Source of the DNA: an uncultured Archangium sp.
Lineage (GTDB): Bacteria > Myxococcota > Myxococcia > Myxococcales > Myxococcaceae
Assembly (NCBI GenBank): GCA_903905455.1
Contig: CAIVGN010000021.1
Coordinates: 1-62,780, forward strand
Reading direction: 5' to 3'
DNA length: 62,780 nt
The translations under genes and the position numbers were made by a program. Below, piece after piece: positions 10,157 to 18,919 of the stretch (the stretch's first letter is position 1; the number at the start of each line of letters is the position of its first letter). The notes under the pieces were generated by a model that was not told where the DNA came from, ran no database searches, and was given only the letters and a program-made list of their open reading frames with translations.

Positions 10157-10525
10157 ATGAATCCGCTCGAGAAGCTGGTGTCGCAGGCGGCCCTCGACGT
10201 GGCCATCGAGCGGTTGACGACCTTCCACCCGCACGCACAGCTCTTCGTGTTCGGGCCGAAGGGGGACCCGTTCTGGTCCCAATTCACGCCCAGCGCCGAG
10301 GAGTTGGAGTTGCTCACCCGCGCGCTCTCGGTGCTGGAGGCGAACGAGTCGCGACCCGCCCCCCTGACGGTGCGCGGTGCGTCGGGGCAGTTTTCGGCGA
10401 TGGTGCTCGACGCCGAGCGCACGCTGTTCGCGGTCGTGGTGTTGGTGCCGATGAAGCGGCTGCCTGATGAGACGCGGGTCTCGCGGCGCGCGCCGCCCGG
10501 GATGCTGACCAGCTGGCGCGGCTGA
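10157..10525 (+). CDS. Small hypothetical protein
   Basis: This 122-aa soluble protein has no family I recognise. It is Leu/Val/Ala-rich with a mixed alpha/beta look and a hydrophobic strand near residues 85-97 (LFAVVVLVPM). The ATG lies directly after a GGTGCGGG stretch. It diverges from the acyl-CoA dehydrogenase gene and ends six bases before the opposing membrane-protein gene. Codon third positions are strongly G/C, supporting real coding. Confidence 0.65.
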   Translation: MNPLEKLVSQAALDVAIERLTTFHPHAQLFVFGPKGDPFWSQFTPSAEELELLTRALSVLEANESRPAPLTVRGASGQFSAMVLDAERTLFAVVVLVPMKRLPDETRVSRRAPPGMLTSWRG

Positions 10526-10531
10526 ACCGGC

Positions 10532-11659
10532 TCAGATGGTGCGCAGCACGTCGTCGGCGAACCCGTCACCGCGCACGAACGCCACGCGCAGCCCTTCGAG
10601 CTTCTGAAACGCGATCTCCTGCCCGCTCGAGGCCATGGCGTCAGCCCACAACGTGCGCTCCCGGCGGCTCAACTTGCCGTCGATGATGCAGGCCACGGCC
10701 ACGAGCTGCAGCGACAGCTTGCGCTCCGAGGGCTCGAGCGCCTTCAGGCTCGACAAGAACAGGCCCACGTCGTCCAGCTCTTCCTTCCCCACGTCGCCGG
10801 CGCGCCGCGCGACCACCGAGAGCAGCCGCACCAGGTTGGGGTGGAGATCCTGGGTGCGGACGATCGCGCTGGCCACCGCGCGCATCGCGGACAGCCGGCC
10901 GGCGGGCGAGAGCGTCGGGGCGTCGTCGAACACCGCCTTCACCAGCTCTTCCACCGCGCTGGGGCCCATGGCGCGAATGCGGGCTTCCCGCAGCACCAGC
11001 CACGTCACCACGCCGTTCCACAGGGCGGTCACCGGCAACGAGACGAACGGCAGGTAGCGCAGCGCCCCGCGCACCATCACCCGGCCCAGCACGCGGCGAA
11101 TGAGCAGCTTCACCACGAAGTTGGTGACCCCGACCTTCGCCTTGTACGCGAGCGAGATCAGCACCAGCTGCCACTTCTTCGCTTCGCGATGCGGGTTGAC
11201 CCCGACCTGCAGGTCGACCGGGTTGGGCAGCTCGAGGGCCGCGCGGGCCAGGGCGTCGATGAGGGCCTCGTCGCTCGACTCGCGGTCCCGGCCGAAGAGC
11301 TCGATGCCGGCCACCCGCGCCAGCTCGTGCACCGAGCGCAGCGTGTCCCAGTAGATGAAGCCGATCTCCGCGACCGACGCGGCGATGGTCACCGCGGCCA
11401 TCACCGACCAGTAGGTCACGGGCTCGCTGGCCCAGTGCGCGTCGGCGAAGACCTCGGTGGCCGCGCATGCTCCGCCCGACAAGGCGCCGGCGATGGCTGC
11501 CCGGGTGATGGCCCCGAACTCCACGCGGCGCAGGGCCGCGCGTTCCTCCGGGTTGAGCACGTGCAGCGCGTCACCCGAGTCGACGGCCTTCACCTGCGTC
11601 GAGCGCCGGGCGAAGTAGCTGCGCCCCACCCGGGCCATCAGGGGCGGCTTTTCACTCAC
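10532..11659 (-). CDS. Hypothetical protein with TerB-like end
   Basis: This 375-aa protein has two hydrophobic segments near residues 45-65 and 85-105, and more in the middle (about 205-225). Its soluble helical C-terminus (VVARRAGDVGKEELDDV... CIIDGKLSRRERTLW) resembles tellurite-resistance TerB-like alpha bundles; that similarity is tentative. The GTG at 11659 overlaps the preceding stop as GTGA, so it is chosen over the ATG at 11638. It is the last gene of a four-gene overlapping run: LarB, GH1, membrane protein, this gene. Function unknown. Confidence 0.7.
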   Translation of the reverse strand: MSEKPPLMARVGRSYFARRSTQVKAVDSGDALHVLNPEERAALRRVEFGAITRAAIAGALSGGACAATEVFADAHWASEPVTYWSVMAAVTIAASVAEIGFIYWDTLRSVHELARVAGIELFGRDRESSDEALIDALARAALELPNPVDLQVGVNPHREAKKWQLVLISLAYKAKVGVTNFVVKLLIRRVLGRVMVRGALRYLPFVSLPVTALWNGVVTWLVLREARIRAMGPSAVEELVKAVFDDAPTLSPAGRLSAMRAVASAIVRTQDLHPNLVRLLSVVARRAGDVGKEELDDVGLFLSSLKALEPSERKLSLQLVAVACIIDGKLSRRERTLWADAMASSGQEIAFQKLEGLRVAFVRGDGFADDVLRTI

Positions 11660-12213
11660 GGCGCGCGGGCCCGGCGAAGCTGCAGGGCGATGATGCCCAC
11701 CGCGGCGAGGCCGAAGATCGCCGGCGAGACGTTCGACGCGGTCACCCACGCGGTGTCCTCGGTGATCGGCCTGGCGAGGCCCGCGAGGTATTCCTTCGTG
11801 GTGCCCACGTGCTTGTACTGGTCGAGGGTGATCAGCAGCAGCGACACGAAGCCGAGGATGGCACCGGCGAAGGCCACCCAGGCCAGCCCGACCTTCTGCA
11901 GGTGCAGCAGCGCCGCGACGGCCAGGCCACCGATGGCGCCCCAGGCGGTGCACACCGCCACGAAGAGCACGTACAGCGGCACCAGCGGCAGCGTCGACGT
12001 GTCCATCGCGTAGAAGAACATCCAGTCGGTGCGGTAGAAGAAATGCCAGCCGACCGAGAGCGCGTACACGAAGCCCCACAGGGCCGAGAGCTGCCCCACG
12101 TACCAGACCTCGCTCAGGCCCTTCGCCTTGATCAGCTTCATCGAGACGAGCGCGAGGATGCCGCCAGCGAAGAGCGTCGTCGGCGGGTCGATCAGCACGG
12201 TGGCGAGGGTCAT
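11656..12213 (-). CDS. Hypothetical five-helix membrane protein
   Basis: This 185-aa protein is mostly membrane-embedded, with about five hydrophobic spans (near residues 10-25, 42-60, 75-100, 105-130 and 160-178). No domain is recognised. Its ATG overlaps the stop of the glycosidase gene (ATGA) and its stop overlaps the GTG of the next gene (GTGA), so the cluster is probably translated from one mRNA. Confidence 0.75.
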   Translation of the reverse strand: MTLATVLIDPPTTLFAGGILALVSMKLIKAKGLSEVWYVGQLSALWGFVYALSVGWHFFYRTDWMFFYAMDTSTLPLVPLYVLFVAVCTAWGAIGGLAVAALLHLQKVGLAWVAFAGAILGFVSLLLITLDQYKHVGTTKEYLAGLARPITEDTAWVTASNVSPAIFGLAAVGIIALQLRRARAP

Positions 12214-13517
12214 GCGGCGGGCTTCTGCTCTGTCCCGGGCGGGGCCGTCAATCGCCGCGTCGTGGCCACCTCGCGGAAGTAGTCACAGGCCGGAGTCCAT
12301 TGGCGCTCCATGGTTTTCCGATCCACCCGGTACAGCCCGAACTTCGGCCCCCACGCCTCGAGCCACTCGAAGTTGTCCATCAGGGACCAGTGGAGGTAGC
12401 TGGTGACGTTCACCCCGTCGGCCCGCGCCAGCAGCAGCTCCTTCCAGTGCTCGTAGAGGTACTGGGGCCGCCGCAAGCCGGTGCGATCGTCGAGGCCGTT
12501 CTCGGTGATCCACACCGGCCGGTCGTAGCGCTTCAACTGCCGCAGGATCTGCCCGAAGCCCTCCGGGTACCATTCCCAGCCGATGTCGGTCAGCCCGCGC
12601 GTCAGCTTGTCGAGGAACTCGAACTGGACGTACGGCGCCTTGCCCGAGAAGCGGAGGTGCGCGCGCGTGTAGTAGTTGAAGCCGGTGAACTCGGTGGACT
12701 TCGCGGCGGCGTCGATGACCGCCTTGCCCGCGGTGAAGCCCGGCATCTGGATGCGCAGCACGCCGGTGTGGAGCGCCTCGAGGAAGGCGTGGTTGTAGTT
12801 CCCGTCGGCGAGCCGCGAGAGCGCCTGGTCGAGCGGGTGCCAGCGCCGCGAGGGCGCGAAGAGCAACATGTTCTGCGCGATGCCGATCTCCGTCGGGCCG
12901 CACCGCTCGAGGATCGCCTGGCGCGCGATGACGTGGGCGCGCACCATGTTCGCCATCGCCGCGAAGGCCTTGCGCCCATCGGCGATGCCCGGCGGCATGG
13001 CGGCCCCGAGGTAGCCCCCCAGCAGCAGCACGTTGGGCTCGTTGAGCGTGGTGACCGCCACGTCGAGCCCCTGCAGCAGCTCGGCGCACTTCTTCGCGAA
13101 GCGCTCCCAGGCCACCAGCGACGACGGCTCGTGCCACGGCGTCTCGACGTGAAACCACTTCGGGTGGGTGAAGTGCAGCAGCGTCACCACCGGCCGGATG
13201 CCCGCCTTCACCAACGCCTCCAGCCGCGCCCGGTAGCCCGCCCACGCCTCGTCTTCCCAGCGCCCCCGCTCGGGCTCCACGCGGGCCCACTCGATGCTCA
13301 GGCGGTACGCCGTCGCCCCCAGCCGGGTGATCAACGGCACGTCGTCGAAGAAGCGCTCCCAGTGCTCGACCGAGTTCCCGCAGCGCGCGTGGGGGTCCTT
13401 GCACTTGCCGGCGCGTTCCCAGTCGGACCAGTCGTTCTCGATGCCGCCCTCGACCTGGTACGCGGCGGTGGCCACCCCGAAGGTGAAGTCGGGGGGGAAG
13501 AGCAGCGGCTCGTTCAC
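12210..13517 (-). CDS. GH1 family glycosidase
   Basis: This 435-aa TIM-barrel protein is of glycoside hydrolase family 1 (beta-glucosidase/beta-galactosidase type). It opens with FTFGVATAAYQVEGG, typical of GH1. The acid/base Glu sits in TLNEPN (about residue 160) and the nucleophile Glu in ITENGLDD (about 340). The late HWSLMDNFEW motif is present. There is no signal peptide, so it is probably cytoplasmic. The GTG at 13517 overlaps the larB stop (GTGA); the longer open frame upstream is LarB sequence out of frame. The sugar substrate is not predictable. Confidence 0.92.
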   Translation of the reverse strand: MNEPLLFPPDFTFGVATAAYQVEGGIENDWSDWERAGKCKDPHARCGNSVEHWERFFDDVPLITRLGATAYRLSIEWARVEPERGRWEDEAWAGYRARLEALVKAGIRPVVTLLHFTHPKWFHVETPWHEPSSLVAWERFAKKCAELLQGLDVAVTTLNEPNVLLLGGYLGAAMPPGIADGRKAFAAMANMVRAHVIARQAILERCGPTEIGIAQNMLLFAPSRRWHPLDQALSRLADGNYNHAFLEALHTGVLRIQMPGFTAGKAVIDAAAKSTEFTGFNYYTRAHLRFSGKAPYVQFEFLDKLTRGLTDIGWEWYPEGFGQILRQLKRYDRPVWITENGLDDRTGLRRPQYLYEHWKELLLARADGVNVTSYLHWSLMDNFEWLEAWGPKFGLYRVDRKTMERQWTPACDYFREVATTRRLTAPPGTEQKPAA

Positions 13518-14185
13518 TTCGCCGACTCCATCACGCGCAGCACCCGCATCGCCGCGCAGGCCGCGCCGTAGCCGTTGTCGATGTTCAGCGTCACCACTCC
13601 GGGCGCGCAGCTGGCGAGGATCGCGTTGAGCGCCGTGTGCCCTCCCTCGGCCACGCCGTAGCCGTTGGAGGTCGCCACCCCGATGACCACGCCGCCGAAG
13701 AGCCCGCCCACCACCGTGGGCAGCGCCGCGTCCATGCCGGCCACCACGATGGCGATGGAGTGCGTCCGGATCGCCTCGACCCGGTCCATCAACCGCCACA
13801 GCCCGGCCACGCCCACGTCGACGAAGAGGGTGCTGGGCACGCCCTGGAAGCGCAGGGTGCGCTGGATCTCCCGCGTCACGTGCGCGTCGGAGGTGCCGGC
13901 CGCGAGCACCACGATGCGCGGCGTGCCCACCTCGGGCTTCGCGGCGCCGAGGTACGCAGTGCGCGAGACGGGCTCGTAGTCGAGGCTGTCCCGGTCGGCC
14001 TGCGAGAGCCCCTCGAGCTGCGCCTGCGAGAGCCGGGTGAAGAGGAAGCGGGCGTGCTTCTCGCGGGCCTTCGCGAGGATCTCCGCCAGGTGCGCCACCG
14101 TCTTGCCCTGGCAGAGAATGGCCTCATCGAAGCCGATGCGCTCTGCGCGCTGGAAGTCCAGGGTCACTTCGGAAGACTCGCTCAT
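13514..14185 (-). CDS. larB: LarB-type carboxylase
   Basis: This 223-aa protein matches LarB, the NCAIR-mutase-related enzyme that carboxylates and hydrolyses nicotinic acid adenine dinucleotide in nickel-pincer cofactor synthesis. Support comes from the PurE-like core: VVLAAGTSDAHV, DVGVAGLWRL, VVAGMDAALPTVVGGL and the late TLNIDNGYGAACAA segment. The N-terminus (FDEAILCQGKT) is also typical. LarC and LarE are not in the window. It heads a run with a GH1 glycosidase and two membrane proteins, an odd context for cofactor synthesis. Confidence 0.9.
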   Translation of the reverse strand: MSESSEVTLDFQRAERIGFDEAILCQGKTVAHLAEILAKAREKHARFLFTRLSQAQLEGLSQADRDSLDYEPVSRTAYLGAAKPEVGTPRIVVLAAGTSDAHVTREIQRTLRFQGVPSTLFVDVGVAGLWRLMDRVEAIRTHSIAIVVAGMDAALPTVVGGLFGGVVIGVATSNGYGVAEGGHTALNAILASCAPGVVTLNIDNGYGAACAAMRVLRVMESAK

Positions 14186-14225
14186 GGTGCGCAGCGAATA
14201 GTGATTCGGAGCCCCGGGGGCAACG

Positions 14226-16181
14226 TCACTGCGCGACGATCAGCGACTGGCCCTTCTGGAGGGCGTCGGAGGTCAGCGCGTTCCACTTCTTCAAGTCGTC
14301 CTGGGAGCAGCCGTATTTCGCCGAGAGCTTGCCCAGGGTGTCCCCGCCCACCACCTTGTGCTTGGTCCCCGCGGCGACCTTGCTGCGGCTCGCAGTCGCA
14401 GCCGCTGCCGCGGGCGGCGCGATGCCGGTCGCCGAGAGATCCGCCGCCGGGCCGGCCCACACGGTGATCGCCGCCCCGACCTTCAGGCCCCGGGGGGAAC
14501 CGAGCGAGGGGTTCCATTCCGTCAGCTCGGCGACGTGCACGTCGAAGCGCCGCGCGATGCTCCACAACGAGTCCCCCCGGCCGATGCCGTAGGTGACCTT
14601 CTTCTTCCCGTCGACCGTGGCCACCGAGATCGACCCGCCCAGGGCCACCTTGCCCGCGGGGCCGGTGCTGGCGCTCTGCGAACCCGCGGGGACCTCCTGG
14701 TCGGGGCGCATCGCCGAGAGCCCCGAGCGCCGCGCCCGCGCCACCTGCCGCTCGAGGGCAGTATCGGCCTTGCCCGACTTCAGCGCCTGCGCCGAGGGCA
14801 CCGGCACCACGAGATCGCTCCCCAGCTTGAGCGACCGGGCGTTGGGGAGGTGGTTCATGCGCAGGATCGCCTCCTGCGCCGAGTGGTACTCCAGCGCGAT
14901 CTTCGAGAGCGTGTCGCCCTTCTGGATGCGGTGCACCTTGAAGTGCAGCCGCTCCGAGGGCGCGTACTTCGCGAAGTTCGCGGCGAAGGTCTCCTTGCGG
15001 CCCGTGGGCAGGCGCAGCGTGTACGGGTCCGCCTCGCTCGCCGGCGGGGTGCACCAGCGCTTGATCTCGGGATTGAACTCCTGGATCTCCGCGAGGCTCG
15101 CGCCCGAGGCCTGGGCGATGACCTCGAGATCCACCGAGTCGGTCAACGCCACCTCTTCGAAGGCGAACGGGGGCTCGGGGTCGAACTCGTCCAGCGTGAA
15201 GCCGAAGGCCTCGGGGTACTTCGCCACCAGCGCGCAGGCGATGAGCTTGGGCACGTAGTGCTTGGTCTCCTTGGCGAAGCCCTTCTTCTCCGAGAGCTCC
15301 CAGAAGGACGTGGTGCCGTAGGTGTCCACCATGCGGCGCACGCGGCCCCCGCCGGTGTTGTAGCCAGCCCACGCGAGGTACCAGTGGCCGAGGTTGTTGT
15401 GCAGCTGCGTCAGGTAGTCGGCCGCGGCGTTGGTGGACTTGATCGGGTCGCGGCGCTCGTCGACCCAGAAGTCGTCGCGCAGCTTGAACATCTTCGCGGT
15501 GCCCGGAATGAACTGCCACGGGCCCACGGCCTTCGCCCACGACTTGGCCTGCGTGTTGAAACCGCTCTCGATCATCGAGAGGTACACCGTGTCTCGCGGC
15601 AGGCCCTTGGCCTCGAGCAGCGGCTGCATCAGGGGGATGTAGCGGTTGCTGCGCGACATCCACCGGCGGAACCACTTGCGCCCACCGCCCTGGAAGAAGT
15701 GGATGTACTGCACCACCAGCGGCTGCATCTCGACGGGGATGTCGTAGCGGTCCTTGACCTTGCTCACGTCGAAGCTCTCGACGTCGGTCACCGCGTCGAT
15801 GGCGAAGGGCAGTTCTTCGCCCGAGAGCTCCGCCGCGTCGAGGGCGTTCTCCAGGCGGTCGCGCGTCAGCGTCGCGTAGCCCAACTGCCCCAGCGTGGCG
15901 CGAATGCTGGCGCCGGAACGCGCCTTCGGGTCGATGGCCACCTCTTCCATCGCCCGCATCGCCTCCAGCTCGGAGTCGGTCTCGGTCTCGTCCTCTTCGA
16001 CCCGTGGAGCCGGGGCCGCGCGGGGCGGCTCGACGACCGCGAGCACGCCCGCGTCCGACTCCTCGGCGCCCGCGTCCACCACCGGGATCTCGGCCTGCGC
16101 GAGCAGCACCATGCCCGGCGGGGGCGGAGGCATCGGGACCTCGATACCGCCAAGCATGATCAGGAGCGCAGGAAGGAGCAT
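14226..16181 (-). CDS. MltD-type lytic transglycosylase with LysM
   Basis: This 651-aa exported protein cleaves the glycan chains of peptidoglycan. The order is: signal peptide (first 30 residues, ending near LLAQA), a Pro/Glu/Asp-rich linker, an SLT catalytic domain (about residues 170-370) with catalytic Glu in MIESGFN and the AWAGYNTG motif, then three LysM modules (about 450-495, 555-600 and 605-650) that bind GlcNAc polymers. The ATG at 16181 starts the signal peptide; longer frames lack one. The domain plan is that of MltD, with a longer linker and an extra LysM. Confidence 0.92.
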   Translation of the reverse strand: MLLPALLIMLGGIEVPMPPPPPGMVLLAQAEIPVVDAGAEESDAGVLAVVEPPRAAPAPRVEEDETETDSELEAMRAMEEVAIDPKARSGASIRATLGQLGYATLTRDRLENALDAAELSGEELPFAIDAVTDVESFDVSKVKDRYDIPVEMQPLVVQYIHFFQGGGRKWFRRWMSRSNRYIPLMQPLLEAKGLPRDTVYLSMIESGFNTQAKSWAKAVGPWQFIPGTAKMFKLRDDFWVDERRDPIKSTNAAADYLTQLHNNLGHWYLAWAGYNTGGGRVRRMVDTYGTTSFWELSEKKGFAKETKHYVPKLIACALVAKYPEAFGFTLDEFDPEPPFAFEEVALTDSVDLEVIAQASGASLAEIQEFNPEIKRWCTPPASEADPYTLRLPTGRKETFAANFAKYAPSERLHFKVHRIQKGDTLSKIALEYHSAQEAILRMNHLPNARSLKLGSDLVVPVPSAQALKSGKADTALERQVARARRSGLSAMRPDQEVPAGSQSASTGPAGKVALGGSISVATVDGKKKVTYGIGRGDSLWSIARRFDVHVAELTEWNPSLGSPRGLKVGAAITVWAGPAADLSATGIAPPAAAAATASRSKVAAGTKHKVVGGDTLGKLSAKYGCSQDDLKKWNALTSDALQKGQSLIVAQ

Positions 16182-16312
16182 CGGTCGAACGGCGAAGTTA
16201 AGGGGCGCACTGGCCTGACGCAAACAACCGGCCAGCCGGTGGCCTTCCCTCATTCCTGCCTGCCGATCGAGAGAAACCGCCCTTCAGTCCGCCGACGAAA
16301 ACACCGGGCGAC

Positions 16313-17125
16313 TCAGGTGTGTGCGGCCGCGGGGGCGCCCAGCTTCAGCGCCCGGCCCATCATCTTCTTGAACATCCAGCCCACCAGGCCCCGCGACATC
16401 ACGCGGGTCATGAAGAAGGCCATCATGCGGTTGCGCAGCCCGGGAATGGCGTGGGCCCGGCGCCCCAGGGCGGCGAGGCCCGCGGCGGCGACCGGCGCCG
16501 GCTGCATGACCGCCATGCCCATCGACGCGAAGTCGATGCCCGTGGCCACCATCATCGGCGTCTGCGTGGGGCCCGGCGAGAGCACCGCGACATCGACGCC
16601 CTTGTCCTTCATCTCCTGGTACAGCGACTCGCCCAGCGATATCACGTAGGCCTTCGCGGCCCCGTAGTGCGCCATGTAGGGCTGCGCCATCCACCCCGAG
16701 AGGCTCGAGACCAGCAACATCGCCCCGCGTCCGCGCTCGGCCATCTTCCCGCCGAAGTGGTGCGTCAACTCCATCGGGCCCACCACGTCCATCTGCACCA
16801 GCGCGCGGTGCTTCGCCAACGACTCCTCGACGAAGTACCCCTGGCTCTCGAGCGCCGCGCAAAGCACGAGCACGCCGACTTCCAGGTCCTTCACCGCGTC
16901 GATCACCGTGGCCGTCCCTGCGGGCACCGAGAGGTCGGCGGCCACGCTGCGCACCTTCACCCCGTAGTCCTTCTCGAGCGCCGCGGCGTGGGTGTCGAGC
17001 GTGGCCTGCGTCCGGGCCACGAGCACCACGTTCAACCCGGCCTGCGCCAGCTGCCGCGTCAGGGCGGCGCCGATGCCCGAGGTACCGCCGGTGACCAACG
17101 CCCAGGTTCCGTACTTCGTCTTCAT
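16313..17125 (-). CDS. Short-chain dehydrogenase/reductase
   Basis: This 270-aa classical SDR has the NAD(P)-binding TGGTSGIG motif at residues 11-18 and the catalytic Tyr-x3-Lys as YGAAK near residue 153, with the upstream Ser in LLVSSLSG. The substrate is unknown; such proteins include ketoacyl reductases and sterol or alcohol dehydrogenases. The ATG at 17125 was chosen because upstream codons run through the operator. It diverges from a TetR regulator, and the shared 91-bp region carries three matching half-sites, so it is probably repressed by that regulator. Confidence 0.9.
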   Translation of the reverse strand: MKTKYGTWALVTGGTSGIGAALTRQLAQAGLNVVLVARTQATLDTHAAALEKDYGVKVRSVAADLSVPAGTATVIDAVKDLEVGVLVLCAALESQGYFVEESLAKHRALVQMDVVGPMELTHHFGGKMAERGRGAMLLVSSLSGWMAQPYMAHYGAAKAYVISLGESLYQEMKDKGVDVAVLSPGPTQTPMMVATGIDFASMGMAVMQPAPVAAAGLAALGRRAHAIPGLRNRMMAFFMTRVMSRGLVGWMFKKMMGRALKLGAPAAAHT

Positions 17126-17144
17126 GGTGCTGCCCTTTTGATGA

Positions 17145-17174
17145 GTTGGACTCGTTTCCAACTGGTCGGTTGGA
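17145..17174. promoter_or_regulatory. TetR-type operator, three half-sites
   Basis: Three copies of the same 6-bp half-site lie 12 bp apart in alternating orientation: GTTGGA (17145-17150), TCCAAC (17157-17162) and GTTGGA (17169-17174). Any adjacent pair forms an inverted repeat with a 6-bp spacer. The site sits between the divergent SDR and TetR genes, where TetR proteins usually bind and repress both directions. Confidence 0.8.
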
Positions 17175-17216
17175 TATGACAAAGAAGTTCAGATGAGTCC
17201 AGCGAGGATGTGAACG

Positions 17217-17828
17217 ATGGGCAGGCCGAAGACCTACGACCCGGAGATGATCGCCGAAAAGGCGATGGAACTCTTCTGGCTCCACGGCTTCCACGGCACG
17301 TCCACCGAGCAGTTGGTCTCGCACATGAAGATCAACCGCTTCAGCCTCTATGCCGAGTTCGGCAGCAAGCAGGCGCTCTACGAGGCGGCCCTCGAGCGCT
17401 ACGAGCGATCGATCCTCACCAACCACTTCGCGCCGCTCGAGGCGCCAGAGTCGGGGTTCAAGGAGATGAAGGCGCTCCTCGGGTCCTTCTCCGCGGCCGC
17501 GCGCACGGCAGGCTCCGAGTACGGCTGCTTCCTCTGCAACTCCGCCACGGAGCGCGCCCCGCATGACCCCGCCAGCCAGCGCTTCTTCGAGGCCTACGTC
17601 GAGCGCGTGGGCAAGGCCTTCACCCACGCGCTGCGCAACGCCCAGCGCCGCCGCGAGCTGCGGCCCCGGGTGAACGTCGAAGACGAGGCCCACTTCTTCG
17701 CCAACACCCTCATCGGCTTCCAGAGCCTCTTGCGCGCGCAGGTGAACCCCGAGGTCATTCGGGGCGCCGCGAAGGTGGCGCTCGCGCACCTGGCCTCACT
17801 CGAGCGCCCGGACAGTCGCGCCGGCTGA
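17217..17828 (+). CDS. TetR family regulator
   Basis: This 203-aa repressor has an N-terminal HTH (about residues 7-55: KTYDPEMIAEKAMELFWLHG through the recognition helix before FGSKQALYEAAL). A helical ligand-binding domain follows, with a CFLCN segment near residue 102. It is divergent from the SDR gene and probably binds the three-half-site operator between them, shutting off both until an effector is bound. It ends five bases before the stop of the convergent esterase gene. Confidence 0.92.
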   Translation: MGRPKTYDPEMIAEKAMELFWLHGFHGTSTEQLVSHMKINRFSLYAEFGSKQALYEAALERYERSILTNHFAPLEAPESGFKEMKALLGSFSAAARTAGSEYGCFLCNSATERAPHDPASQRFFEAYVERVGKAFTHALRNAQRRRELRPRVNVEDEAHFFANTLIGFQSLLRAQVNPEVIRGAAKVALAHLASLERPDSRAG

Positions 17829-17833
17829 GCCGC

Positions 17834-18760
17834 TCAGAACAGCGCGGCCTTCAACACCCGCGCCTGCTCCGCCCAGAACGCCTTCGAGACGGGCGCGTTC
17901 CGAAACAGTGCGTCGAAGCCGTGGAACGCCCCGGGGACGACGTGCACCTCACACGGTACACCGCTCGCCTCGAGGCGCCGGGCGTAGGCCAGGTCTTCAT
18001 CGTGGAAGAGGTCGAGCGAGCCCACGCCGATCCAGGCGGCAGGAAGCCCGCGGAGATCTTCCCGCCGGGCCGCGGCCGCATAGGGAGACGTGGTGGCGAT
18101 TCCCGGGGCGTGGCCCAGGTACGAGGTCCAGGCGAAGACGTTGCTGCCCTGCGTCCAGACGCGCACGTGGCTCAGGTCGAGATCCGTGCGCGTCGCCGTG
18201 CGGTCGTCGAGCATCGGGTAGACGAGGAGCTGGAACCGCGGGCGCACCTCCTGGCGATCATGCGCGACCAGGGCGAGGGTGGCGGCCAGGCCTCCGCCGG
18301 CGCTCGCGCCCCCGATGGCGATGCGGCTGGGGTCGAGGCCGAGCGCGGGTGCCTGCGCAAACAGCCACCGCAGCCCTGCGTAGGCATCTTCGACGGCTGC
18401 CGGGGCAGGGTGCGCGGGCGAAAGGCGATAGCGGACCGCCGCCACGGTGATCTGGAGCTCGCGCGCGAGGGCGAGGCTGCTCCATTCGTCCTGCTCGGGT
18501 TGGCCGATAATGAAGCCTCCGCCGTGCATCCAGTAGTAGGCGGGCATCGGCGACGGCGCGTGCTTCGGGCGGTACAGCCGCAACGAGACCGCGGGTGACG
18601 CGCCGCTGGCCGGCACGTCGATGTCCTCCACCGTCACGTCGGCCACGGTCGGCGGCGCCGGACGACGCCCCCGGGGCCCCAACCACGAGGCCAGCTTCGG
18701 GCCGAACGAGAAGCCGGGGATGAAGCGGCCAAGCCGCAGGTCGGGGTGGAACGCTGACAT
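17834..18760 (-). CDS. Alpha/beta hydrolase, HSL-type esterase
   Basis: This 308-aa esterase or lipase belongs to the hormone-sensitive lipase family. The oxyanion-hole motif HGGG is near residue 83 and the nucleophile elbow is GASAGG (about 155). The C-terminal FHGFD carries the likely catalytic His, with an Asp in the preceding SLDLFHDED region. No signal peptide is seen. The ATG at 18760 is taken because the 29 residues of the longer frame are not family-like. It is convergent with the TetR gene. Confidence 0.9.
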   Translation of the reverse strand: MSAFHPDLRLGRFIPGFSFGPKLASWLGPRGRRPAPPTVADVTVEDIDVPASGASPAVSLRLYRPKHAPSPMPAYYWMHGGGFIIGQPEQDEWSSLALARELQITVAAVRYRLSPAHPAPAAVEDAYAGLRWLFAQAPALGLDPSRIAIGGASAGGGLAATLALVAHDRQEVRPRFQLLVYPMLDDRTATRTDLDLSHVRVWTQGSNVFAWTSYLGHAPGIATTSPYAAAARREDLRGLPAAWIGVGSLDLFHDEDLAYARRLEASGVPCEVHVVPGAFHGFDALFRNAPVSKAFWAEQARVLKAALF

Positions 18761-18919
18761 GGGGCGAGTAACAGCCGATCTGCGGCCTCCGTCAATCGCC
18801 AGGCCTTGCGCACCTCTGTCGCGGCCCGCGCGCACACCTCGCGTCACGGATCACCGAATCACGGGAGGCCCGGCGCCGGGGTTGTCGCAGAACTCCTCGT
18901 ACCGACGCCGTCGCCACGC

